From: Arcicella rosea
GTDB taxonomy: Bacteria > Bacteroidota > Bacteroidia > Cytophagales > Spirosomataceae
Reading direction: 5' to 3'
Length of the DNA stretch: 64,000 nt
Assembly (NCBI RefSeq): GCF_014204325.1
Contig: NZ_JACHKT010000023.1
Coordinates: 29,697-93,696, forward strand
The first letter of the stretch is position 1, and the number at the start of each line of letters is the position of its first letter. Under the pieces are notes generated by a model that saw only the letters and a program-made list of their open reading frames with translations, made no database searches and had not been told where the DNA came from. The position numbers and the translations under genes were made by a program. Positions 35,976-44,593 of the stretch are shown here, one piece after another.

Positions 35976-37103
35976 ATGAAAAAAATAGCAATGGCATTAA
36001 GCTTATTGGCTCTGGTAGCTTCTAGCATAATGGCTCAAACAAAGCCAGCCAAAGAGAAAGAAGCATTATACAATGTCAGTGGAAAAATTGAAGGAGTTAA
36101 GAGTGAAAAAATCTTTATTTCTACTTATAATGGCAAAGGTTTTGATATAGATTCCTTGGTAAGTACCGATGGAAAATTTACTTTCAAAGGGAAATTGAAG
36201 TATCCTGCTATCTATAGCTTGTATTTAAACCCGAAGAAAGATCGCCTAAATATCTTTGTACAAAGTGGTGCTATTTTAGTACAAGCAAAGAAAGATTCTT
36301 TGAGTAAAGGAACAGTAAAAGGTTCGGCTTTACACACCGATTGGATGGTACACAGAAAACAAATGGATGGTGCTTATGCACTGATGAGTAAGGGCGATAA
36401 TTTGTACAAAAGCGTTCAACAAAATAAAGATCCTGATAGTGTTGCACTCCGAAAAACTGCTCATGACCTTTTTGTTGCTGGAGAAGCTTATGCTGATAGT
36501 ATTTGTAAGCAATTCATTACTACGCACCCAAGTTCTACCATCAGCCCGTTTATCATTAATAGTTATTTTATGAGAGCTGGCTCAGAAGAAAAAGCGAAGG
36601 ATTATTATAATCTTTTAGATAAAAATGCACAAGCTTCATATTATGGAATAAGTGTAAAAGAATTTTTAGATAAAGCCGCTTTAGTTGATGTTGGTAAAAT
36701 GGCTCCAGCTTTTAGCATGGCAGATACTACAGGCAATGCTTTTACTTTGGCATCGCTAAAAGGCAAATATGTATTGGTTGATTTTTGGGCTAGCTGGTGT
36801 GGTCCTTGCAGAAAAGAAAACCCAAATGTTGTAAAAGCGTATAATGAGTATCGTGATAAGAATTTTGAAATTGTAGGAGTATCTTTAGACGATAAAAAGA
36901 ACAACTGGTTAAAAGCCATCAATGCTGATAAATTGACTTGGATTCACGTTTCAGATTTGAAAGGTTGGCAAAATGAAGCGGCTAAAATGTATGCAGTAAG
37001 TGCTGTTCCAATGAATTTCTTGTTGGATAAAAATGGAAAAATCATTGCCAAAAACCTCAGAAGCGAAGAACTTCATAAAAAACTAGCTGAATTAATTCAT
37101 TAA
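35976..37103 (+). CDS. Exported TlpA/AhpC-type thiol-disulfide oxidoreductase with DUF4369
   Basis: A 375-residue periplasmic protein with signal peptide (MKKIAMALSLLALVASSIMA), an N-terminal DUF4369 domain (about 30-130, YNVSGKIEGVKSEKIFISTY), a helical linker, and a C-terminal thioredoxin fold (about 235-375) with active site WCGPC (Cys275 and Cys278). Such proteins reduce or exchange disulfides in the periplasm. It lies 81 bp after the susD stop codon and is followed by a strong terminator, so it probably ends the SusCD transcript. Confidence 0.88.
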   Translation: MKKIAMALSLLALVASSIMAQTKPAKEKEALYNVSGKIEGVKSEKIFISTYNGKGFDIDSLVSTDGKFTFKGKLKYPAIYSLYLNPKKDRLNIFVQSGAILVQAKKDSLSKGTVKGSALHTDWMVHRKQMDGAYALMSKGDNLYKSVQQNKDPDSVALRKTAHDLFVAGEAYADSICKQFITTHPSSTISPFIINSYFMRAGSEEKAKDYYNLLDKNAQASYYGISVKEFLDKAALVDVGKMAPAFSMADTTGNAFTLASLKGKYVLVDFWASWCGPCRKENPNVVKAYNEYRDKNFEIVGVSLDDKKNNWLKAINADKLTWIHVSDLKGWQNEAAKMYAVSAVPMNFLLDKNGKIIAKNLRSEELHKKLAELIH

Positions 37104-37114
37104 CAATTCTTCAA

Positions 37115-37160
37115 TATGTTTTCTACAAGAATATTTTTCTTGTAGAAAACATAAATTTTT
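37115..37160. terminator. Bidirectional terminator
   Basis: Perfect 17-bp stem (37115-37131 / 37137-37153) around TATTT with a T tail, between the convergent TlpA-like and SulP genes. Confidence 0.85.
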
Positions 37161-37211
37161 ACTGGTAGCGTCCTAAATTTAGTTTAGGATAATAGGCTAC
37201 AACATTTTTCT

Positions 37212-38744
37212 TCAATCTCCCGCCACTCGATAAGTTGGGTCTTCCCAAATATTTACTTCTATTACTTTATCGGCTTTGGCTAATAGTTTTCTACAATCTT
37301 CGCTCAGATGCTTTAAACGAACCGTTTTGTTTAGTTGAGCATAGCGTTCTGTAATTTTGTTCACCGCTTCAATGGCACTCATATCGGCAATTCTACTTTC
37401 TGCAAAATCAATAACTACTTCGTTCGGGTCGTTTGAGATGTCAAATTTTTCAGTAAAAGCAGTCGTCGAAGCAAAGAAAAGTGGCCCATAAATTTCATAA
37501 TATTTTACGCCTTTATCATCAATATATTTTCTTGCTCGGATGCGTTTAGCACTTTCCCAAGCAAAAACCAAAGCAGAAATAATTACGCCTACAAGTACTG
37601 CTAAAGCCAAATTATGTAACCAAATCGTAATGCCAGCCACTAAAATTCCAACAATAATATCCTGTTTGGGCATTTTATTGATGATTTTAAAACTCATCCA
37701 TTCAAATGTACCAATGGCTACCATAATCATTACTCCCGTAAGTGCTGCCATCGGTAAATTTTCAATCAGTGGAGAAGCAAAAAGAATAACCGACAAAATA
37801 GTCAATGCGGCGATGATTCCTGAAAGCCTTGCTCTTGAACCCGCAGAAATATTCACTAACGTTTGGGCAATCATCGGGCAACCGCCCATGCCAAAGAAAA
37901 AGCCATTCAAAATATTGGCTACTCCTTGTGCTAACGATTCTCTGTTGCCGTTTCCTTTTGTCTGAGTAAGTTCATCTACTACATTGAGCGTCAGCAATCC
38001 TTCGGTTAAACCTACGCCAGCCATTATTAAACCATAAGGAAAAATAATTTGAAAAGTCTCAAAAGTAAAAGGAATATTTGGAACGTGAAAAGGTGGAAGT
38101 CCTCCTGATACCGAAGCAATATCTTTTACCGTTTTAGTTTCAATATTCAGCACAAAAACCAAAATTCCTACCACAATAATTGCCATTAACGAAGCGGGAA
38201 CAGCTTTACTTATTTTAGGAAAAAGCAACACGATAGCAATCGTCAAAGCTACCAAACCCGCCATAATATAAAGTGGAGTGCCTGATAACCAAACTGTTTG
38301 TCCATCTATTACAGTTTTGAATTGCTCAATTTGAGCCATAAAGATGATGACCGCCAAACCATTTACAAAGCCAAACATTACTGGTTGTGGCACTAAACGA
38401 ATAAATTTCCCCAACTTAAACAAACCCACAATTATCTGAAATACTCCAGCTAAGGCAACTGCCGCAAAAACATATTCTAATCCATGTGATTTCATTAAAG
38501 CAATCAATACAACTACCGTTGCTCCTGCTCCGCCAGAAATTAACCCAGGTCTTCCACCGAAAATAGCCGTTACCAAACCCATGATAAAGGCAGCGTAAAG
38601 TCCCATTAAAGGAGGGAAATCTGCTAAAATGGCAAATGACAACGATTCTGGAATCATCGTCATGGCAACTGTAAGTCCTGCTAGAACTTCTGTTTTATAA
38701 TTTACTTTTTGATTAAAATCAAATAAGTTGATAGCCTTTAACAT
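37212..38744 (-). CDS. SulP-family anion permease with STAS domain
   Basis: A 510-residue inner-membrane transporter. The first ~400 residues hold ten or more hydrophobic segments with the SulP signatures (AGLTVAMTMIPESLSFAILADFPPLMGLY near the start, GGCPMIAQTLVN around residue 290). The C-terminal cytoplasmic STAS domain (about 415-500) contains VIDFAESRIADMSAIEAVNKI. SulP members carry sulfate, bicarbonate or other anions; the sequence does not decide among these. It is a single gene converging with the tlpA-like gene. A link with the sulfur clusters is possible but not supported by a shared operator here. Confidence 0.9.
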   Translation of the reverse strand: MLKAINLFDFNQKVNYKTEVLAGLTVAMTMIPESLSFAILADFPPLMGLYAAFIMGLVTAIFGGRPGLISGGAGATVVVLIALMKSHGLEYVFAAVALAGVFQIIVGLFKLGKFIRLVPQPVMFGFVNGLAVIIFMAQIEQFKTVIDGQTVWLSGTPLYIMAGLVALTIAIVLLFPKISKAVPASLMAIIVVGILVFVLNIETKTVKDIASVSGGLPPFHVPNIPFTFETFQIIFPYGLIMAGVGLTEGLLTLNVVDELTQTKGNGNRESLAQGVANILNGFFFGMGGCPMIAQTLVNISAGSRARLSGIIAALTILSVILFASPLIENLPMAALTGVMIMVAIGTFEWMSFKIINKMPKQDIIVGILVAGITIWLHNLALAVLVGVIISALVFAWESAKRIRARKYIDDKGVKYYEIYGPLFFASTTAFTEKFDISNDPNEVVIDFAESRIADMSAIEAVNKITERYAQLNKTVRLKHLSEDCRKLLAKADKVIEVNIWEDPTYRVAGD

Positions 38745-39029
38745 TATTTTAAAATTGATTCAATAAAATATTACCTCAGGAAAGGTAATTTTCTAAATAC
38801 AAGTAATTGAAGAAAACTTGGAGAGAAAAATCATCTTGCAATTCTATCAAGATGAAGTAATAAACGAAGCTTTATAAGCTAGTTTTTTCATTATTTCACA
38901 CAAAAGTACCTTCTGAAGGTTGAAAATCAAAGAGAATAGGATTTAGTCACTTCCCTCCTATTTGAATAATCCTTTTTTTAAACAATATTTGAGTAATCGA
39001 AAATCATCATCCTTACTAATTTATTCATC

Positions 39030-39542
39030 ATGAAAAAACTTCTCTTACTTTGTCTGTTATTTTTCTGTGCGAAAGCTTATGCTCAAACGCCTGAAGAGCA
39101 ATTAACAAAATTAGGTATCACACTTCCAGCAATTAGTCAGCCAGTGGCTAGTTATGTCAATGTAGTACGATCTGGAAATCTTTTATTTCTTTCAGGAAAA
39201 GGGCCTTTAAAGACTGATGGGCAATATATTAAAGGAAAATTGGGGAAAGATTTAACCATTGAAGAAGGTGCAAAAGCGGCTGAATTAGCAGCAATTCAAC
39301 AATTAGCAGTATTAAAAGCTACTTTGGGAGATTTAAACAAAGTAAAAAGAATTGTAAAAGTTTTGGGTTTTGTTAACAGCGATAGTGAGTTTTTTGAACA
39401 TCCAAAAGTAATTAATGGCACTTCTAATTTAATGATTCAGGTTTTTGGAGAAAAAGGAAAACACGCTCGTTCAGCACTGGGTGTAAGTGCTTTGCCTTTC
39501 AACATGGCTGTTGAAGTAGAAATGATTGTGGAAGTAGAGTAG
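39030..39542 (+). CDS. Exported RidA/YjgF-family protein
   Basis: A 170-residue RidA-like protein preceded by a clear signal peptide (MKKLLLLCLLFFCAKAYA, cleavage before QTPEE). RidA proteins hydrolyse reactive enamine/imine intermediates in the cytoplasm and are normally ~130 residues. The catalytic-type Arg appears in KHARSALGVSALPFNMAVEVE at the expected place. The N-terminal LGITLPAISQPVASYVNVVRSGNLLFLSGKGP matches the RidA subgroup with an extended start. Export to the periplasm is unusual for the family. It is monocistronic, between SulP and the Kdp region. Confidence 0.87.
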   Translation: MKKLLLLCLLFFCAKAYAQTPEEQLTKLGITLPAISQPVASYVNVVRSGNLLFLSGKGPLKTDGQYIKGKLGKDLTIEEGAKAAELAAIQQLAVLKATLGDLNKVKRIVKVLGFVNSDSEFFEHPKVINGTSNLMIQVFGEKGKHARSALGVSALPFNMAVEVEMIVEVE

Positions 39543-39579
39543 CTGAAAATAGTTATCCTATAAATTAATAGAGCATATT

Positions 39580-39646
39580 AAACCTGTAAGGATTAGAGTA
39601 AAATTCTCATTATTAAATCATTACGTAAATCCTTACAGGTTTTTTA
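39580..39646. terminator. Terminator between ridA-like and kinase genes
   Basis: Stem AAACCTGTAAGGATT / AATCCTTACAGGTTT with a 33-nt loop that itself can form GAG..CTC, followed by T6. It separates two convergent genes. Confidence 0.65.
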
Positions 39647-39658
39647 ACAAATAAAAGC

Positions 39659-41341
39659 TTAAACTTTCAAAGAAAAGTAGAAAGTACTACCCTTTCCGAT
39701 TTCAGATTCTACCCAAATTTGTCCGTTTTGGGCTTCTATAAACTGGCGAGCGATGGCTAAACCCAAGCCTGTGCCTTTCTGACTATCGGGTGTTTGGAAG
39801 TACTTGTCGAATATTTTTTCTAAATATTCCTTTGCGATTCCTTTTCCAAAATCTTGTACAGAAAATACTACTGTTCCATTTTGACGAATGGCAGAAACAA
39901 TAATTTTACTATTTTCTGGACTGTAACGAATGGCGTTTGTCAATAAATTCACTAAAATCCATGCTGACTTTTCGGCATCAGCTTGTACTTGTGGAAGTTT
40001 GTCTGAAAGCTGAATTTCAATTTCTATATTTTGTTGTTGTGCTTGAAACTGTATTGCCGAAGTTGCGTATTCAATGATATTTTGTGGTGCAACGGCTTGC
40101 AAATTCAAACTGATTTTGCCACTTTCTACTTGGGTTAAATCCAATAATTCGCCTGTAATATTTAACAATCGCTGACTATCAGATTTGATATTTTCCAATA
40201 ATTGGCTTTGCTCTGGATTTAGAATGCCTACTTTTTCGTTTTCTAATAATTTCAAACTCATTTTTATCGCTGAAATTGGCGTTTTTAATTCATGCGAAAT
40301 CGTAGCGATAAAGTTGGTTTTGGCTTCATCCAATTCATGGAAACGAGTAATATTTTTCAATAAAATTACTTTTCCTAAAATTTTCTCATTGCTTTCTACC
40401 GTTAAAGTTTCCTTGGTAAAATAGCTTTCTCGTTCATCGGCATAGATTTTCATTTCTTTGCTGTTTTCTTTTTCGTTCAAAAGCGTTCTCAGCAAATCGT
40501 TGTATAATGCCACATCTGGAGCGTATTTCCCAATCAAATCTTCTGATTTTACATTCAACATTTTAATCGCTACAATATTGACGAAAAGTATTTTATTTTG
40601 TTCATCTAAACCAATGACGGCATCGTTTAGGTTGTTGATGATGGCTTCAATTCTACTTTTTTCAAAAAGTATTTTTGCCAGATTTGAATGTTCGTACTCG
40701 TTGAGTTTCTCCGCCATTGAATTAAATGCCGAAGCCAATTCGCCAAATTCATCTTCCGAGGAAAAATGCAGGCGTTGTTCATAATTTTTATTGGTAATTG
40801 CCTGAATACCTTTGGTCAGTTCTTTAATGGGATTAGCAATATAAGACGGAAAATTAACAATAAAAGTAAAAGTCAGCAACATACAAACGATAGCAACCAT
40901 TTTTAAATAATTACTGGCATTTTCGGCTGTTTTCAAGGCTAAATCATTTTTACGAACAATGCCTTGTTGATTCAGCTCTGCAATGTTGAACAGAGCTTGA
41001 TTCAGTTTAGTAAAATGTGTTTCTGAACTATCCTTTTTAAATTCAAAATAGGCTTTTCTCAGATTTTGCGTAGCTTCAAGCTCGCCTACTTCCGTTACGT
41101 TGTGGGCTTGTTTCTCCAACAAAACTTCAAAAGATTTGTGCTTGGCAGTATCAACCGACGACCAAGTATTGAGTATTTCTTCCATACCCTGCACATACTC
41201 CAAGGACTCAATATTATCTTTCAAGATTTTGCTGGAATCTGCCTGTAATTGATTCAGATAATACGTTCCCATACCGCCCAACAAGACGATGACGGAAAAA
41301 AGGAAGAATAATCCGAGTTGAAGTTTTGCTTTGATTTTCAT
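39659..41341 (-). CDS. Membrane histidine kinase of the Kdp region (HAMP-PAS-HisKA)
   Basis: About 560 residues from the ATG at 41341 (MKIKAKLQLGLFFLFSVIVL), which gives a proper first membrane helix. A periplasmic four-helix-like sensor (about 35-150) is followed by a second helix (~155-178), HAMP (~180-235), a PAS domain (~245-345, IINNLNDAVIGLDEQNKILFVNIVA), HisKA with SHELKTPISAIKMS, and HATPase with NLLTNAIRYSPEN and GTGLGLAIARQF. There is no receiver domain. It is the last gene of the kdp cluster, 185 bp after the KdpD sensor-domain gene. It probably works with that protein and the NtrC-type regulator at 49275-50606; this pairing is inference from gene order. Confidence 0.88.
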   Translation of the reverse strand: MKIKAKLQLGLFFLFSVIVLLGGMGTYYLNQLQADSSKILKDNIESLEYVQGMEEILNTWSSVDTAKHKSFEVLLEKQAHNVTEVGELEATQNLRKAYFEFKKDSSETHFTKLNQALFNIAELNQQGIVRKNDLALKTAENASNYLKMVAIVCMLLTFTFIVNFPSYIANPIKELTKGIQAITNKNYEQRLHFSSEDEFGELASAFNSMAEKLNEYEHSNLAKILFEKSRIEAIINNLNDAVIGLDEQNKILFVNIVAIKMLNVKSEDLIGKYAPDVALYNDLLRTLLNEKENSKEMKIYADERESYFTKETLTVESNEKILGKVILLKNITRFHELDEAKTNFIATISHELKTPISAIKMSLKLLENEKVGILNPEQSQLLENIKSDSQRLLNITGELLDLTQVESGKISLNLQAVAPQNIIEYATSAIQFQAQQQNIEIEIQLSDKLPQVQADAEKSAWILVNLLTNAIRYSPENSKIIVSAIRQNGTVVFSVQDFGKGIAKEYLEKIFDKYFQTPDSQKGTGLGLAIARQFIEAQNGQIWVESEIGKGSTFYFSLKV

Positions 41342-41526
41342 GGATTTAGCTGTGAGTTTTGAGCTTTCAGCTTTATTTTTTAACAATGTTTCTCTGTGAA
41401 ACTCTCTGTATTCTCTGTGTTACTCTGTGTATTTTATAAAATTGAAAATTTCTATCAAGTAAAAAAATACTTATGTAACAATCTGACAATTAATCACTTA
41501 AAAAAATAATCGCCATTTGCCAATCA

Positions 41527-42639
41527 CTAACTTAAAATAACAATATCAATATCGGAAGACGATAGTTTTTTTAGTAATTGATTAAATAAATTCGTTGCCA
41601 ATATAATTCTGAATAAACTAAAATGTGGTTTTCCGATACAAATTGTCGTGATTTCGTACTTTTCAGCGATTTCTACAATACTTTTTGCGACCGAATCACT
41701 TTGAATTCTGATGACTTCTGCTCCTAATTCTGTGGCTAATTTTAAATTATTGATTAAATGCCTTTGAGCTGCTAAATTAATTTTATCTCCTGATTCCGAA
41801 GGTGTTTGCACGTACAATACAAACCATTTTGAATCATAATGCGAAGCCAATCGAGCAGTTTTGCGAATGATATTTTTGGATGTATTGGCATTAGAACTGA
41901 TACAAGCCAAGAAACGTTCATGTGTAAATTTACTGCTCGAAACTTCATGAAATACTTTTCTTTCTACTTGGTGAGCTACTTCTTTCAAAGCTAATTCTCT
42001 CAATTGCAACAATTTAGCAGGTTGAAAGAAATTATTCAAGGCAGTTTCTACTTTCCTCAAATCGTATATTTTTCCTTCTTTGAGCCTTGTAATTAATTCA
42101 TCAGCCGTTAAATCAATGTTTACCACTTCATCGGCTTGTTGCAAAACCCAGTCGGGTACTCTTTCGGCTACTTCTACATTGGTAATTTGTTTTACTTCAT
42201 CGTTCAGGCTTTCAAGGTGTTGAATATTTACGGCAGAAATCACATTGATACCTGCATTTAGAATGTCCATGACATCTTGCCAACGCTTTTCGTTTTTAGA
42301 GCCTTCAATATTTGTATGAGCGAGTTCATCGACAATAGCAATTTCTGGACGTTGGTTGATGACAGCCTGTACGTCCATTTCTTCTAATTCTTTGCCTTTA
42401 TAAAAAAGTTTTCGGCGAGGAATCACAGGAATACCTTCCAACAAAGCATGGGTTTCGGCTCGGTTGTGGGTTTCGATATAAGCAATTTTTATATTGACAT
42501 TGTTTCTGAGCAAAGTATGGGCTTCTTGCAACATCCTAAACGTTTTGCCCACACCAGCACTCATACCAATATAAATTTTAAACTTCCCTCTTTTGGAGCT
42601 TTTGATTAAATCTAAAAAATATTGAGCCGAATGTTCCAT
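41527..42639 (-). CDS. kdpD: KdpD N-terminal sensor protein (KdpD and Usp domains only)
   Basis: A 370-residue protein matching only the cytoplasmic N-terminal half of E. coli KdpD. The KdpD domain (about 18-225) has a Walker A-like GMSAGVGKT and the conserved IETHNRAET, IVDELAHTNIEGSKNEKRWQD and NIQHLESLND. A universal-stress-protein domain (about 245-370) follows and ends IDIVILS. The membrane, HAMP-like and kinase parts are absent and are presumably supplied by the separate kinase downstream. The KdpD/Usp part in other bacteria senses potassium limitation, ATP or cyclic-di-AMP. Split KdpD of this kind is common in Bacteroidota. Confidence 0.9.
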   Translation of the reverse strand: MEHSAQYFLDLIKSSKRGKFKIYIGMSAGVGKTFRMLQEAHTLLRNNVNIKIAYIETHNRAETHALLEGIPVIPRRKLFYKGKELEEMDVQAVINQRPEIAIVDELAHTNIEGSKNEKRWQDVMDILNAGINVISAVNIQHLESLNDEVKQITNVEVAERVPDWVLQQADEVVNIDLTADELITRLKEGKIYDLRKVETALNNFFQPAKLLQLRELALKEVAHQVERKVFHEVSSSKFTHERFLACISSNANTSKNIIRKTARLASHYDSKWFVLYVQTPSESGDKINLAAQRHLINNLKLATELGAEVIRIQSDSVAKSIVEIAEKYEITTICIGKPHFSLFRIILATNLFNQLLKKLSSSDIDIVILS

Positions 42640-42646
42640 GTTTTTT

Positions 42647-42770
42647 TAGCTGTGAGCTATAAGCTATGAGCCTTGAGCTTTGGGTTATGAATTATTTGAA
42701 TACTTATTGATTAGTAAAGCTAAAAGCTCACTGCTCATAGCTAAAAGCTCAAAGCTGAATAGCCATTGAA
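42647..42770. repeat. Heptameric intergenic repeats (TGAGCTN type)
   Basis: Two runs of near-perfect 7-bp periodicity: TGAGCTA, TAAGCTA, TGAGCCT, TGAGCTT, TGGGTTA, TGAATTA from 42653, and AAAGCTA, AAAGCTC, ACTGCTC, ATAGCTA, AAAGCTC, AAAGCTG from about 42717. The second is the inverse complement type of the first, so the transcript could fold back. Confidence 0.65.
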
Positions 42771-43828
42771 GTATTGAGTGAGAAATTATTGTTTACTGCT
42801 TTTCCTTCTTTGTTGAAAATTGCGTCTTTACTTTCTAAGTACTTGCCTTCCATTCTCCAAAGTAGATTGTCGCTAATTTTATAGTCGATATTCAATGAAT
42901 AACCTTTTGTTTGAAAGCCATTTGGCGTATTGCTGGCGATAATTACCCCATTTTTATCTTGATAATACTCCCAACGCACCGCTCCAGACCATTTTGTGTT
43001 TGCGGTATATTTTAAAATTGCCACTGGACTATACCAAGTATTGTACTCCGACGAAGCCACCGCTTTTTGTTCTAAACCATAATCAAATCCTGCAATTAAG
43101 CCTAATGTTGAAGAAAGTTGAAAAATACCATAAAGGTTTGAAAAATAACGCTCTTGTTTTTGGCTACTTGGTTTGTCATTTCCGATAAAAGTACTCCAAT
43201 TAAGTGTTGTTTTATCGTTTGGTTTAAACTGTACTTGCGTTCCCAGAGCCAATGTTTGGTTTCCATCAGGTCGTTTGATTCTTTGCCAACCGTTCAATGC
43301 CAAAGCCGAAAGCGTCCAACGATTATCTAGATTGATATAAGTAATTTTCGCTCCAGATTCATAATAGGGTGAATTTTCTGCCAAAATACTTCTGGTGAGT
43401 GTCCAACAATCTTTTGAGATGGCACTTTCAAAACCAATATGCGAAGGCATAATTCCTGCGTCCAACCAAAGATTTTGTTTATTTGAAAGTTTCACTCCTA
43501 TGTTTGCTTCAAAAACGTGTTGTAACAATGAAGGTTCACTTGCCAAATTGTACTGAGCATAAGTACCAGCCATCAAAGCTAAATTCGCCCGTGTATTTGC
43601 TGAAAGATAAGTGCCTTTGATAAAACCGAGATTGAGGTTAAACTCATTATGTCGGTTATGATTATACATAAAACTCGGACGCTCGTGGTTGGCGGGTTGA
43701 TTAAAATCATAGACATAATAAGTTTCCAAATAACCCGACCAAGTAATACTTGGTTTAATTTCAGTTTGTCCAAAAATACTTGTTTGAAAAACGAACAAGG
43801 CAATCAAAGTAAAATAAATTGTTTTCAT
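42749..43828 (-). CDS. Outer-membrane porin of the Kdp cluster (Bbp2/OmpL-like)
   Basis: A 359-residue outer-membrane beta-barrel with signal peptide (MKTIYFTLIALFVFQTSIFG). NLWLDAGIMPSHIGFESAIS (about 120-140) is characteristic of the putative beta-barrel porin-2 (OmpL-like) family. Alternating strands continue to the end LNTSMAIQL. It sits between kdpC and the kdpD-like gene on the same strand, so it may admit K+ or a counter-ion across the outer membrane when potassium is scarce. That role is inferred from position only; this gene is a regular member of Bacteroidota kdp clusters. Confidence 0.8.
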   Translation of the reverse strand: MKTIYFTLIALFVFQTSIFGQTEIKPSITWSGYLETYYVYDFNQPANHERPSFMYNHNRHNEFNLNLGFIKGTYLSANTRANLALMAGTYAQYNLASEPSLLQHVFEANIGVKLSNKQNLWLDAGIMPSHIGFESAISKDCWTLTRSILAENSPYYESGAKITYINLDNRWTLSALALNGWQRIKRPDGNQTLALGTQVQFKPNDKTTLNWSTFIGNDKPSSQKQERYFSNLYGIFQLSSTLGLIAGFDYGLEQKAVASSEYNTWYSPVAILKYTANTKWSGAVRWEYYQDKNGVIIASNTPNGFQTKGYSLNIDYKISDNLLWRMEGKYLESKDAIFNKEGKAVNNNFSLNTSMAIQL

Positions 43829-43835
43829 GAGATTG

Positions 43836-43990
43836 TGTGAGCTGTTAGCTGCGAGCTATGAGCTTTGAGCAACGAGCTGTAATAATTTATTCAAATTTCT
43901 GTATATATTACTTCCTACTGATGGTATGACTTCGAGTCATGCCATCAGTAAAAGCTTAAAGCTCACTGCTCAAGGCTCACTGCTTCCAAA
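43836..43990. repeat. Heptameric repeats and hairpin in the kdpC-porin spacer
   Basis: Heptads TGAGCTG, TTAGCTG, CGAGCTA, TGAGCTT, TGAGCAA, CGAGCTG near 43840-43880 and AAAGCTT, AAAGCTC, ACTGCTC, AAGGCTC, ACTGCTT near 43952-43986, flanking a hairpin at 43916-43950 (stem TACTGATGGTATGACT / AGTCATGCCATCAGTA, loop TCG). The right part runs into the end of kdpC. Confidence 0.65.
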
Positions 43991-44535
43991 GCAATATTCA
44001 ATTTTAATACATTTACTTTTTCTGTTCCAAACAAGCCTAAAAGTGGTTTTTCAGTTTGGGCATTCACTAAAGCAATTAATTTATCTTTAGGTAAATGTCT
44101 GATTTTAGCAATTCTATCAACTTGTACTAAAGCAGCTTTTGGCGAAATGTGTGGGTCGAGTCCACTGCCGGAAGCAGTTACTAATTCAGAAGGGATCTCA
44201 GCTTTTGTTACTGTTGGATTATGTACCAAAAAAGTATCAATACGAGCTTGTACTTGTGCTAAATAATCAGGATTGGTAGTTCCTTTGTTTGAACCTCCAG
44301 AACCAGCAGCATTGTAACTCACTGCCGAAGGACGGCTATTAAAATACTGGTCTTGGTCAAATTTCTGACCAATATTGGCTGCTCCAACAACTTTACCTTT
44401 GTATTCCACAAAAGTAACTTTTCCTTTATCAGGAGCGAATTGAGCAAAGCCCAACACAATTAAAGGATACACAAAAGCAAATAGCAACACACACAACAAA
44501 GTGAGTTTAAGTGCTGGAAAAAATTGAGTTTTCAT
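43963..44535 (-). CDS. kdpC: Potassium-transporting ATPase subunit KdpC
   Basis: A 190-residue subunit with one N-terminal membrane helix (about 10-30, LTLLCVLLFAFVYPLIVLGFAQ) and a periplasmic domain with the KdpC hallmarks: GQKFDQDQYFNSRPSAVSYNAAGSGGSNKGTTNPDY (about 57-95) and VTASGSGLDPHISPKAALVQVDRIAKIRHL (about 118-147). KdpC assists K+ binding and assembly of the Kdp complex. It follows kdpB by 58 bp on the same strand and its last codons lie within heptameric repeat sequence. Confidence 0.97.
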   Translation of the reverse strand: MKTQFFPALKLTLLCVLLFAFVYPLIVLGFAQFAPDKGKVTFVEYKGKVVGAANIGQKFDQDQYFNSRPSAVSYNAAGSGGSNKGTTNPDYLAQVQARIDTFLVHNPTVTKAEIPSELVTASGSGLDPHISPKAALVQVDRIAKIRHLPKDKLIALVNAQTEKPLLGLFGTEKVNVLKLNIALEAVSLEQ

Positions 44536-44593
44536 CGTATGAAATTAATTTGAAAATTTGAAGATGTGGTGATTTGAAAATGTTTTTACTTTT

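Noticed and set aside
41473..41488. TGTAACAATCTGACAA between the KdpD-like and kinase genes, resembling the Crp-type operator.
   Set aside because: The second half-site is lost and there is no matching -7 box spacing to a start codon.
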